9,867 nt of DNA from the NCBI GenBank assembly GCA_030599445.1, contig JAUVOA010000036.1, positions 1-9,867 of the forward strand, in the 5' to 3' direction. Within the stretch, counting starts at the first letter, position 1; each line of letters starts with the position of its first letter. The notes below the pieces were generated by a model that was not told the origin of the DNA, did no database searches, and saw only the letters and a program-made list of their open reading frames with translations. Below, piece by piece: positions 1 through 5,903 of the stretch. The DNA is from Atribacterota bacterium. Its GTDB lineage: Bacteria; Atribacterota; Phoenicimicrobiia; Phoenicimicrobiales; Phoenicimicrobiaceae. The translations under genes and the position numbers were made by a program.

Positions 1-215
1 ATCAGATGGTAATCGAAAAAGTTGGCGATAAAGCGCAAGAAATGGGTTTTAGTATTCAAGGTTTAACCTTTTCTCCCTTAAAAAAAACTTCCGGTAATAT
101 AGAATATCTCATCTATTTAGTAAAAAATCCCGGAAAAGATAAGATGAATAATTTTCCTCAAATTGTTGAAGAAGTGGTAAAAAAAGCTCACCAGGAACTT
201 TCTCCTAAAAAATGA
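1..215 (+). CDS. tlyA: TlyA family rRNA 2'-O-methyltransferase, C-terminal fragment (5' end outside window)
   Basis: The reading frame is already open at the left edge (codon CAG precedes the first ATG at 6), so this is the tail of a longer gene. About 70 residues remain. They match the end of TlyA/hemolysin-A family proteins: a segment reading GFSIQGLTFSPLKKTSGNIEYL corresponds to the family's closing SP-x-GxxGNIE-[FY]-L motif, which lies in the last part of the Rossmann methyltransferase fold. Known family members methylate 16S and/or 23S rRNA at ribose 2'-OH and carry an N-terminal S4 domain, which would lie upstream of this window. The context supports the call, because tlyA next to nadK and recN is a common bacterial arrangement. 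The stop overlaps the next start (ATGA at 212-215), suggesting translational coupling. The remaining uncertainty comes from the small fragment size. Confidence 0.85.
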   Translation, partial: QMVIEKVGDKAQEMGFSIQGLTFSPLKKTSGNIEYLIYLVKNPGKDKMNNFPQIVEEVVKKAHQELSPKK

Positions 216-778
216 TATCTGGAGTGAAGTTTTTGAACATAAATGAAAATGGCGTTTCAATCTTTATTTTATTTGTTGGCGGAGGAATAGTCTGCCTGGT
301 TCTCTATATCAAGATAAGTAATTGGTTGAGAGCTAAGAGGCTAAGGAAGAGATTTTCTAAAAGCAGACAGGCAGAAAAAGAAGCAGAGAAAATATTGAGG
401 AAAAACGGTTATACGATTATAGATGCTCAAAAAAGCAAACCACTCCTTATAACTATCGGAGACAAGATTCATCGCTACTTAGTGCGGATAGATTATTTAG
501 CAAGGAAGAAAAGGAAGGTTTACGTAGTAGAAGTCAAAAGTGGAGAGAAGATCCCCTATATTACCAACCGGGAGACCCGTAGACAGATGTTAGAATATTA
601 TCTTGCTTACCAACCGAGCGGTATTCTCTTATTAAATATGAAAAATAAGAGTATTTCTGAAGTGAAGTTTCAATTCGAAAGCACTATGCGTCAAAAAGCA
701 ATAAAGATAGTATATTTTTTGGCAGGAGCAATTTTTAGTTTGGTCTTATATTATTTACTTCAAGGAGGGTGGAGATGA
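212..778 (+). CDS. Membrane-anchored PD-(D/E)XK nuclease-like protein, function unknown
   Basis: This 188-residue protein has two hydrophobic segments, at about residues 14-35 and 164-184, that look like membrane spans. Between them is a basic linker (residues 35-50, rich in K/R) and a soluble core. The core reads as a minimal PD-(D/E)XK fold: E57 in a helix (AEKEAEKIL), then GYTII, D94 in VRIDYLA, the E107-V-K109 signature in VYVVEVKSGE, and Q125 in a following helix (RRQMLEYYLAY). That order (E, D, ExK, Q) is the usual active-site layout of this nuclease superfamily. Membership is inferred from motif pattern only, and I do not recognise a named family. The basic linker suggests that the core faces the cytoplasm. 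The gene overlaps tlyA by ATGA at its start and nadK by ATGA at its end, so the three are almost certainly cotranscribed. It might act in DNA metabolism like its neighbour RecN, or be an inactive structural relative. Confidence 0.75.
   Translation: MISGVKFLNINENGVSIFILFVGGGIVCLVLYIKISNWLRAKRLRKRFSKSRQAEKEAEKILRKNGYTIIDAQKSKPLLITIGDKIHRYLVRIDYLARKKRKVYVVEVKSGEKIPYITNRETRRQMLEYYLAYQPSGILLLNMKNKSISEVKFQFESTMRQKAIKIVYFLAGAIFSLVLYYLLQGGWR
763..768 (+). promoter_or_regulatory. Ribosome binding site that fixes the NAD kinase start
   Basis: A full AGGAGG Shine-Dalgarno lies 6 nt before the ATG at 775. An in-frame GTG at 769 directly abuts this motif with no spacer, so it cannot be the initiator. The ATG at 775 overlaps the preceding stop as ATGA. 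Confidence 0.85.
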
Positions 779-1647
779 AATTAGACAGCGTGGGTTTAGT
801 AGTGAATTATAAAAAAGAGAACACTCGGGAAACAACCTGTAGAATAATTGATTGGCTAAATTTTAAAAAACTAAGAGTGTATATAGAAGGAAATATGGGC
901 AAAGAAATAGGTAAGGAAGAATTAAACTGTCCTACTGAAAAATTTCTTAAAAATGTTGATTTGATAATCTCTTTGGGGGGAGACGGAACGCTCCTTAGAG
1001 CAGCCAGATTAGCTGCTGCTGAAGATATACCGGTTTTTGGGGTGAATTTAGGAGGACTGGGCTTTTTAACTCAAATTGGCATCGATGACCTGGAAAAGTC
1101 TTTAGAGAAACTGCATCAGGGGAGATATTTTCTTGATGAGAGAATGATGTTAAGTTGTACAGTGAAAAGAAGAGAAAAAGAGATTAAAAAATTTACAGCC
1201 TTAAATGATGTAGTTATAGGTAAGGGGGCTTTTGCCCGAATTATCTGCTTGGCTACCTATATCAACAATGATTATGTTATTACTTATTCAGCGGATGGAT
1301 TGGTTGTCTCTACCTCTACGGGCTCTACTGCTTATTCTCTTTCTGCCGGCGGTCCTATTGTCAATCCTAATATAAATTCTATAATAATTACCCCTATCTG
1401 TCCCCATACTTTGTCTGCCCGACCTTTTATCATCGGTGAAAATGACCAAGTAAAAATAAAATTGGAATCAAGCGAAGAAAAAGTAATGGTAACTATAGAT
1501 GGGCAGGAGGGCTTTGCTTTAGAGCCGAATGATGAAGTGATAATAAGAAAATCAGACCATAAAGCTCAATTAATTACCTTTAAAGAAAAGAGTTTTTATG
1601 CTATTTTGCGGGAAAAATTAAGATGGAGTGGACAGATAAATAAGTAA
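775..1647 (+). CDS. nadK: NAD kinase
   Basis: This enzyme phosphorylates NAD(H) at the 2'-OH of the adenosine ribose, using ATP or polyphosphate, and is the cell's source of NADP(H); it is cytoplasmic. The 290-residue protein is of normal family length. Visible hallmarks are the GGDGT motif at residues 68-72 with catalytic D70, NLGGLGFLT at 91-99, the ND pair at 144-145, the long substrate-binding segment from about 172 to 194 containing SADG and STGSTAYSLSAGGP, and HTLSARP at 211-217. The start was moved from an in-frame GTG at 769 to ATG 775 because AGGAGG at 763-768 sits 6 nt upstream of it. The gene is translationally coupled by ATGA overlap to the nuclease-like gene and followed by a repeat-filled gap before recN. 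Identification is secure. Confidence 0.96.
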   Translation: MKLDSVGLVVNYKKENTRETTCRIIDWLNFKKLRVYIEGNMGKEIGKEELNCPTEKFLKNVDLIISLGGDGTLLRAARLAAAEDIPVFGVNLGGLGFLTQIGIDDLEKSLEKLHQGRYFLDERMMLSCTVKRREKEIKKFTALNDVVIGKGAFARIICLATYINNDYVITYSADGLVVSTSTGSTAYSLSAGGPIVNPNINSIIITPICPHTLSARPFIIGENDQVKIKLESSEEKVMVTIDGQEGFALEPNDEVIIRKSDHKAQLITFKEKSFYAILREKLRWSGQINK

Positions 1648-1655
1648 TTAAATTC

Positions 1656-1690
1656 GCGTATAGCGTATAGCGTTTAGTATTTAGCGAGGA
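1656..1690 (+). repeat. 7-bp-period degenerate tandem repeat
   Basis: Five consecutive 7-bp units begin 9 bp after the nadK stop: GCGTATA twice, then GCGTTTA, GTATTTA and GCGAGGA. The register is exact although units drift in sequence. The same unit family reappears at 5314-5361 and, in diverged form, in the other gaps. Confidence 0.75.
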
Positions 1691-1693
1691 GGA

Positions 1694-1778
1694 GTTAATT
1701 GGTTATATGGTTAACTGGTACCTACCAACCATTAACTAACTAACTAACTATCATGACTAATAGACTAATGTATTGACT
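1694..1778 (+). repeat. 8-bp (and 4-bp) period degenerate tandem repeats
   Basis: The rest of the nadK-recN gap is quasi-periodic. Units GTTAATTG, GTTATATG and GTTAACTG occupy 1694-1717 in exact 8-bp register. A TAAC tetranucleotide run follows at about 1733-1750, then units GACTAATA and GACTAATG at 1755-1770, followed by TATTGACT. No convincing promoter can be separated from the repeats. GAGGTGG at 1786-1792 is the likely ribosome binding site of recN, with a rather long 12-nt spacer. Confidence 0.6.
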
Positions 1779-1804
1779 ATGCTATGAGGTGGATACAGAA
1801 ATAA

Positions 1805-3520
1805 ATGTTATTTCAATTAAATATAAAGAATATGGCTTTAATAAAAGAATTAAATATTGAATTTGAGGAAGAATTAAACGTTTTAACCGGTGAAACCGGA
1901 GCCGGGAAATCTATTATCATAGAAGCAATAGATTTATTATTGGGAGGTTACGCCGCTTCTGATTTAATTCGAGACGGAGAAGGCAGTTTAATGGTTGAAG
2001 GACTGTTTCTGTTGATTTCCCAAGAAAAAGAGCTAATAAATAATTTAAATTCAGACATAGAAATTGTTGATAAAGAGGGAGTTTTACTTATTAGGCGGGA
2101 AGTTAATAAAAAAGGACGGAATAAATGCTGGATTAATCAGCGGTTGATAAATTTATCCACACTTCAAGAGATTGGAACATTTTTAGTTGATTTACACGGA
2201 CAACATAATCATCAATCTCTTTTAGACCCTTCCAAACATATTGATCTGATGGATAATCTGGGTGGAGATAGAATTATTAGAAATAGAAAGGAATTATTTG
2301 ATAATTATCGAAGATGGCGAGAAAAGAGCAAAAAGTTATTTCAATTACTAAAAGACAAAGAAGAAAATTTGAAAAAAATAGATTTCCTAAAATTCCAGTT
2401 AGAAGAAATAGATAAAACATCTTTAGTTAAAGGTGAGGATAAGGCTTTAGAAGAGGAAGAGATAGTTTTAAAAAATGCGGAAAAAATTATTGAAACCATG
2501 GAAAAAGCTAATTTTATTCTCTATGAAGGCGGATTAGAGCAATCCTCAGTAAGAGATTTCTTAAACGAGGTTTCCGCAGATTTAGGGGAAATTGCCTCCT
2601 TGGACCGACGGATAGAAAAGATAAGAGAAAATTTGAAGGAAGTAGGATATCAATTTGAGGATATTGTAAATGAAATTGTAAAATATAAAGATAAAATAAA
2701 TTTAGATAGCCAAAGATTAAAAGAAGTTGAGGGAAGATTAAATCTGATTAATAGTTTAAAAAGTAAATATGGCTCTACTATCGAAGAAATATTGGAATAT
2801 CGCCAAAAAATATTTCAGGAATTAGAAGCCGTTGGTTATAGTGAAGATAAAATAGAAAAATTAAAAGAAGAAGTTAAGTCTCTGGAAGACTTAATTTCCA
2901 CTATTTCTCACAATCTAAGCATCAATCGGATAAAGATTGCCGAAGATTTACAAAGGGTGGTGGTAAGAGAATTAGAAGATTTAAACATGAAGAGATGTCA
3001 GTTTAAAGTATCTATTAATTCTTACGAAGATGATAACGGAATAGAAATAGATGGTAAAAAATATAAGATAGGTCCGAAAGGGATAGATGATATTGAGTTT
3101 ATGATCTCTCCTAATGTAGGAGAAAGATTGCGTCCCTTAGCTCGAATTGTCTCGGGAGGAGAGGTTTCGAGAATTATGTTAGCTTTAAAATCAATACTTT
3201 CAGAAGTAGATCAAGTTCCGACGTTAATTTTTGATGAAATTGACAGTGGGGTAGGCGCACGCTTGGGTGAGGTAATTGCTCAAAAACTGAAGGCACTTTC
3301 TAAAAAAAGACAGGTAATTTGTGTAACTCACCTGCCTCAAATAGCCTGCAGAGCAGGTAAACATTTTTATATTGAAAAATATATTTTAAATAATCAGACT
3401 GGAATAAAACTAATAGATATGAGAGGGGAAGAGCGAATTAAAGAGATTGCCCGCATGTTAGACGGAAGTCAGATGAGTGAGATTACTATCCGGCATGCCC
3501 AAAAGATGCTAGATAGATAA
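1805..3520 (+). CDS. recN: DNA repair protein RecN
   Basis: RecN is an SMC-like ATPase that binds DNA ends or single strands and helps hold broken molecules together during recombinational double-strand break repair; it acts on the nucleoid. The 571-residue length is typical. The N-terminus carries the family signature NMALIKELNIEF followed by Walker A GETGAGKS at residues 29-36. A Q-loop region with DLHGQHNH lies at about 129-136. A long charged, heptad-like coiled coil runs from about 155 to 395 with a break near the middle. The C-terminal head has the ABC signature SGGEVSR at 450-456, Walker B LIFDEID at 474-480 and the switch VTHLPQIA at 507-514. All ATPase motifs are intact, so it should be functional. 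The gene stands between two repeat-filled gaps. The tlyA/nadK/recN grouping is conserved in many bacteria, which supports the call. Confidence 0.97.
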   Translation: MLFQLNIKNMALIKELNIEFEEELNVLTGETGAGKSIIIEAIDLLLGGYAASDLIRDGEGSLMVEGLFLLISQEKELINNLNSDIEIVDKEGVLLIRREVNKKGRNKCWINQRLINLSTLQEIGTFLVDLHGQHNHQSLLDPSKHIDLMDNLGGDRIIRNRKELFDNYRRWREKSKKLFQLLKDKEENLKKIDFLKFQLEEIDKTSLVKGEDKALEEEEIVLKNAEKIIETMEKANFILYEGGLEQSSVRDFLNEVSADLGEIASLDRRIEKIRENLKEVGYQFEDIVNEIVKYKDKINLDSQRLKEVEGRLNLINSLKSKYGSTIEEILEYRQKIFQELEAVGYSEDKIEKLKEEVKSLEDLISTISHNLSINRIKIAEDLQRVVVRELEDLNMKRCQFKVSINSYEDDNGIEIDGKKYKIGPKGIDDIEFMISPNVGERLRPLARIVSGGEVSRIMLALKSILSEVDQVPTLIFDEIDSGVGARLGEVIAQKLKALSKKRQVICVTHLPQIACRAGKHFYIEKYILNNQTGIKLIDMRGEERIKEIARMLDGSQMSEITIRHAQKMLDR

Positions 3521-3523
3521 TAC

Positions 3524-3595
3524 AGTAATAAGTAATGAGTGAAGATAATATACGGATAGCGAAATTAGCGTGGAGCATACAGCGTAGAGTTAGAG
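3524..3595 (+). repeat. 7-bp-period degenerate tandem repeat
   Basis: Starting 3 bp after the recN stop are AGTAATA, AGTAATG and AGTGAAG in 7-bp register. At 3559-3595 a 9-bp variant GCGAAATTA is followed by GCGTGGA, GCATACA, GCGTAGA and GTTAGAG. The GCGTAGA-type units resemble those after nadK. Confidence 0.6.
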
Positions 3596-3609
3596 AAAGA
3601 AAAAAAATA

Positions 3610-3649
3610 ATACGAAATACAAAGGAAAGAATAAATTTGTATTTTGTAT
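3610..3649. repeat. Inverted repeat, 14-bp arms with 12-nt loop
   Basis: The arm ATACGAAATACAAA at 3610-3623 pairs with TTTGTATTTTGTAT at 3636-3649; the single non-Watson-Crick position is a G-U wobble in a + strand transcript. The arms are AT-rich and no T-run follows on the + strand. An A-rich tract precedes the left arm, so terminator-like polarity would face the - strand, where no gene is seen. The arms are themselves built from the local 7-bp repeat in opposite orientations (ATACGAA, ATACAAA against GTATTTT, GTATCTC). Confidence 0.55.
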
Positions 3650-3673
3650 CTCGTGAATCGTATCTCGTATAAA
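3639..3673 (+). repeat. 7-bp-period degenerate tandem repeat
   Basis: Five units in exact register: GTATTTT, GTATCTC, GTGAATC, GTATCTC and GTATAAA. This is the GTATCKM version of the 7-bp family, also seen at 7135-7165. It overlaps the right arm of the inverted repeat at 3610-3649. Confidence 0.7.
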
Positions 3674-3724
3674 AACAGGTTATTTATTACACGTTACATA
3701 TCACACAATTTGCTGGTGACTGGC

Positions 3725-3780
3725 AAATCGGTAAATTGGTGAATCGGAGAATTGGTAAATTGGCTAATTGGAAAATTAGG
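3725..3780 (+). repeat. 8-bp-period tandem repeat, seven units
   Basis: Seven consecutive 8-bp units with no register slip lie just upstream of the sigma-54 activator gene: AAATCGGT, AAATTGGT, GAATCGGA, GAATTGGT, AAATTGGC, TAATTGGA and AAATTAGG. The consensus is roughly RAATTGGT. Related units lie at 7361-7400 in the same orientation and at 5273-5304 in reverse complement. Confidence 0.8.
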
Positions 3781-3797
3781 TATAAGGTTGTTAGCTT

Positions 3798-5267
3798 ATG
3801 AAAGAGAAGATTGATACAAATAAAGATAAATGGTTGCAAGAAATTGCCACACAAAAAGAGATTCAGAGTACCTTAAAGGCAATAATTCAGTCTACTGATG
3901 ATGCTATTTCAGTAGTAGATGAAAATGGCCTACAGACCATTATTAATCCTGCTTATACTCGGCTTACTGGTTTAATCGAAGAAGATGTTTTAGGGAAACC
4001 GCCTACCATTGATATTGCCGATGAGGGGGAAAGCATGCATTTAAAAGTACTAAGAACCAGGAAACCGGTACACGGAGTGAGAATGCGGGTTGGGCCTAAT
4101 CGTAAAGAGGTAATTGTAAAGGTAGCGCCGGTTATAGTAGAGGAGGTTTTAAAGGGCAGTGTGGCGGTGATACATGATGTTTCGGAAATTGAATATTTAA
4201 ATAAGGAGTTAAAGAGGGTTAAACAAAGGGTTAGACATTTAGAATCGAAATACACTTTTGAAGATATTGTAGGAAAAAGCAGGGGAATGATTATCGCTAA
4301 AGAACAGGCCAGGAAAGCTGCTCAAACTCCCGCGACCGTTTTACTTCAGGGGGAAAGTGGAACAGGGAAAGAACTCTTCGCTCACGCCATACATCATGTT
4401 AGCAAAAGAAAAAACCAGCAATTTATTCGGGTAAACTGTTCTGCCTTAGTGGATACTTTATTGGAGAGTGAACTATTTGGTTATGAGGGAGGTTCGTTTA
4501 CGGGAGCTAAAAAGACCGGAAAGAAGGGACTATTCGAAGAAGCCGACAAAGGGACTATATTTTTAGATGAAATTGGTGTGATGAGCCTGAATTTACAGGC
4601 TAAGTTATTGAGGGTGCTTCAAGAAAAAGAGATTATAAGAGTAGGAGGAAGAAGTCCTATTAATGTGGATGTTAGGATAATCTCAGCTACTAATATTGAT
4701 TTAAAAAATGCGGTAAAAGAAGGAAGGTTCAGAGATGACCTTTATTACCGATTATATGTTATCCCTATCTATATACCTCCTTTAAGAGAGCGGAAAGAAG
4801 ATATGCCTCTCTTGGTTAATAATTTAATAAGAAAATTTAATCAAGATTTTGGAAGAAATATAAAAGGAATTTCACCGGAAGCATTAAATATATTATCGAA
4901 TTATTCCTGGCCGGGGAATGTAAGGGAATTAGAAAATGTAATTGAAAGAGCAGTTATAAATATGAAATTAAGCGAAGAAATTATCTTGCCCAAACATATT
5001 CCTCCATTAACTGAATTAAATATACTGGAAGCAATCGAAGAAAAACGAATCATAAGTTCTGAATCTGATAATTTAATTGATTATAATTTAGATAAAAATA
5101 ATTTAAAGAAGATAAAAGATGATATGGAAAGGATAGCCCTTTTAAATGCTTTGAAATCTACCAATGGGAATAGTGCAATGGCTGCAAATAAATTGGGAAT
5201 CAGCCTGAGAAGTTTTTATTATAAAATCAAAAAGTATAATATTAAAAAGATATACGAATACAAGTGA
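3798..5267 (+). CDS. PAS domain sigma-54-dependent transcriptional activator, BkdR-like
   Basis: This 489-residue bacterial enhancer-binding protein remodels sigma-54 RNA polymerase using ATP. In order it has a PAS sensor (about residues 24-130, with STDDAISVVDENG and NPAYTRLTG), a short coiled-coil linker (130-150), an AAA+ domain (about 154-385) and a Fis-type helix-turn-helix (about 446-480, containing AANKLGISLRSFYYKIKKY). AAA+ motifs are Walker A GESGTGKE at 185-192, the sigma-54 contact loop in the GSFTGA form (232-237) rather than the commoner GAFTGA, Walker B FLDEIG at 255-260, arginine-finger region FRDDLYYRL at 311-319 and sensor II WPGNVRELEN at 371-380. There is no receiver domain, so it probably responds to a small ligand rather than a kinase. 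Its ribosome binding site is weak (AAGG at 3784-3787). A sigma-54 promoter lies 392 bp downstream, ahead of an aminotransferase and ptb-buk, as expected for a BkdR-like regulator of branched-chain acid catabolism. The specific target is inferred from context. Confidence 0.93.
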   Translation: MKEKIDTNKDKWLQEIATQKEIQSTLKAIIQSTDDAISVVDENGLQTIINPAYTRLTGLIEEDVLGKPPTIDIADEGESMHLKVLRTRKPVHGVRMRVGPNRKEVIVKVAPVIVEEVLKGSVAVIHDVSEIEYLNKELKRVKQRVRHLESKYTFEDIVGKSRGMIIAKEQARKAAQTPATVLLQGESGTGKELFAHAIHHVSKRKNQQFIRVNCSALVDTLLESELFGYEGGSFTGAKKTGKKGLFEEADKGTIFLDEIGVMSLNLQAKLLRVLQEKEIIRVGGRSPINVDVRIISATNIDLKNAVKEGRFRDDLYYRLYVIPIYIPPLRERKEDMPLLVNNLIRKFNQDFGRNIKGISPEALNILSNYSWPGNVRELENVIERAVINMKLSEEIILPKHIPPLTELNILEAIEEKRIISSESDNLIDYNLDKNNLKKIKDDMERIALLNALKSTNGNSAMAANKLGISLRSFYYKIKKYNIKKIYEYK

Positions 5268-5272
5268 AAGAT

Positions 5273-5304
5273 AATTGACCAATTCTCCAATTCACCGATT
5301 AAAT
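5273..5304 (-). repeat. 8-bp-period tandem repeat in reverse orientation
   Basis: Units AATTGACC, AATTCTCC, AATTCACC and a decayed GATTAAAT follow the activator stop by 5 bp. Read on the - strand they give GGTGAATT, GGAGAATT and GGTCAATT, the same family as the array at 3725-3780. The activator gene is therefore bracketed by inverted copies of this family. Confidence 0.7.
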
Positions 5305-5313
5305 TAGTCGATA

Positions 5314-5361
5314 GTATATAGTATATAGTATAGCATATAGCGCGTAGCGTTTAGCGTATAG
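5314..5361 (+). repeat. 7-bp-period degenerate tandem repeat
   Basis: Units GTATATA twice, a 5-bp short unit GTATA, then GCATATA, GCGCGTA, GCGTTTA and GCGTATA. The last two are identical to units found after nadK at 1656-1676, about 3.7 kb away. Confidence 0.75.
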
Positions 5362-5507
5362 AAACACAACAGAGTATTGTAAGTAATTTTATAGTAATTT
5401 TGGAATTGTTGGTTATAATATTTATTTCATTCTTTCTTCTTTTTCCTTAACCAGCTAACTAAATAACCGTGAACGAGATATGAATTTAGTTTTACATTGT
5501 ACGCTAT
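5362..5507. other. AT-rich intergenic stretch with no recognised feature
   Basis: This is the middle of the 431-bp gap between the activator and the butyrate kinase fragment. It contains two copies of AGTAATTTT at 5382-5390 and 5393-5401 (11-bp spacing) and a pyrimidine-rich run near 5428-5448. I see no credible ORF, RNA gene or promoter. Confidence 0.5.
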
Positions 5508-5564
5508 ATTGCAATTTATAAACAAAAATTGCACAGACCGCAATAGATTGCAATAAAATGCAGT
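5508..5564. promoter_or_regulatory. Candidate upstream activator (enhancer) sites for the sigma-54 regulator
   Basis: Three dyad elements built from ATTGC/GCAAT cluster here. The perfect palindrome ATTGCAAT lies at 5508-5515, ATTGC-N7-GCAAT at 5528-5544 and ATTGCAAT leading into GCAGT at 5547-5564. Their centres are roughly 120-180 bp upstream of the expected start of transcription of the sigma-54 promoter at 5659-5676. That is the usual distance for enhancer-binding protein sites. Repetition of one dyad on an otherwise AT-rich background supports a Fis-type HTH dimer site. Assignment to the neighbouring activator is inference. Confidence 0.5.
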
Positions 5565-5596
5565 AATATTTAAATATATATATTTTGGTTTATTTC

Positions 5597-5634
5597 AAAA
5601 AATAGCTTTAATTAACCAGTAGAAGCTATTTTTT
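5597..5634 (+). terminator. Intrinsic terminator-like hairpin
   Basis: Perfect 12-bp arms, AAAAAATAGCTT at 5597-5608 and AAGCTATTTTTT at 5623-5634, enclose a 14-nt loop, and T-rich sequence continues to about 5641. The stem is AT-rich with only two G-C pairs, so it is weaker than a classic terminator. The position suits stopping read-through from the activator gene just before the sigma-54 promoter. The T-tract is nearly symmetric, so it could work in both directions. Confidence 0.55.
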
Positions 5635-5658
5635 ATTTTATTACTCTTCTTTTGTAAA

Positions 5659-5676
5659 TTGGCACAAAAATTGCTT
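5659..5676 (+). promoter_or_regulatory. Sigma-54 (-24/-12) promoter
   Basis: The sequence TTGGCACAAAAATTGCTT matches the sigma-54 consensus TGGCACG-N4-TTGCW closely. GG at 5661-5662 and GC at 5673-5674 are 12 bp apart, the required spacing. The expected transcription start is near 5686, giving a very short leader before the GTG at 5699. It lies between the gene for a sigma-54 activator and the aminotransferase/ptb/buk genes, which makes a functional link very likely. Confidence 0.88.
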
Positions 5677-5698
5677 AATAATACAATGGGAGATATAT

Positions 5699-5881
5699 GT
5701 GAAAAAAAATTTGAGAATATTAGTAATAAACCCAGGCTCAACTTCTACCGCCATTGCCCTCTTTGAAGATGATAAATTATTGGATAAAGAGACAATAAGA
5801 CATGGCTCGGAAGAAGGGGAAGTGTTAAAAGAGGAAGAGAGAGCTCTGGAATATAAGTACAATAATTTAATCTTAAAATAA
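5699..5881 (+). pseudogene. Truncated butyrate kinase, N-terminal 60 codons only
   Basis: The frame starts with GTG 6 nt after a GGGAG ribosome binding site (5688-5692) and encodes 60 residues. The first 39 residues align without gaps to the full butyrate kinase at 8380-9453: about 22 are identical, including the ILVINPGSTST phosphate-binding segment of the acetate/sugar kinase fold. The family lysine after NPGSTST is alanine here. Homology continues weakly to about residue 60 (EYKYNNLIL against EFRLAIILN) and then ends at TAA. The remaining roughly 300 residues, including the second phosphate loop and adenosine motif, are absent, and the next gene starts 22 nt later. It cannot be an active kinase. 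It is the first frame after the sigma-54 promoter. It is most likely a relic of a second, diverged buk deleted by recombination; a retained short leader ORF is possible. Confidence 0.8.
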
Positions 5882-5889
5882 AAAATAAA

Positions 5890-5895
5890 AAGGAG
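5890..5895 (+). promoter_or_regulatory. Ribosome binding site that fixes the aminotransferase start
   Basis: AAGGAG lies 8 nt before ATG 5904. An in-frame GTG at 5895 overlaps the motif itself and so is not a plausible initiator. Confidence 0.8.
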
Positions 5896-5903
5896 TGCGA
5901 AAA

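Noticed and set aside
1773..1797. TTGACT followed by GATACA as a recN promoter
   Set aside because: The spacing is only 13 bp and the second box overlaps the GAGGTGG ribosome binding site region; the surrounding sequence is repetitive.
3720..3736. TGGCAAATCGGTAAAT as a sigma-54 promoter for the activator gene
   Set aside because: The TGGCA half is present but no GC dinucleotide occurs at the required 12-bp spacing; the sequence is explained by the 8-bp repeat array.
3521..3797. CRISPR array, because of regularly spaced repeats
   Set aside because: The units are 7-8 bp, contiguous and degenerate, without 20-40 bp spacers, and no cas gene is present.
3953..4255. 100-codon open frame on the - strand within the sigma-54 activator gene
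   Set aside because: It lies wholly inside the PAS-coding region on the opposite strand, has no recognisable protein features and is explained as an antisense shadow of a well-supported gene.
5362..5660. Riboswitch or small RNA gene in the long gap before the aminotransferase operon
   Set aside because: The only clear fold is the terminator-like hairpin. The predicted sigma-54 transcript starts near 5686, leaving about 13 nt of leader, too short for a riboswitch.
5641..5862. 73-codon open frame on the - strand over the sigma-54 promoter and butyrate kinase fragment
   Set aside because: It is antisense to a frame with clear homology and reads through a near-consensus promoter; the translated sequence is low-complexity and serine-rich with no motif.
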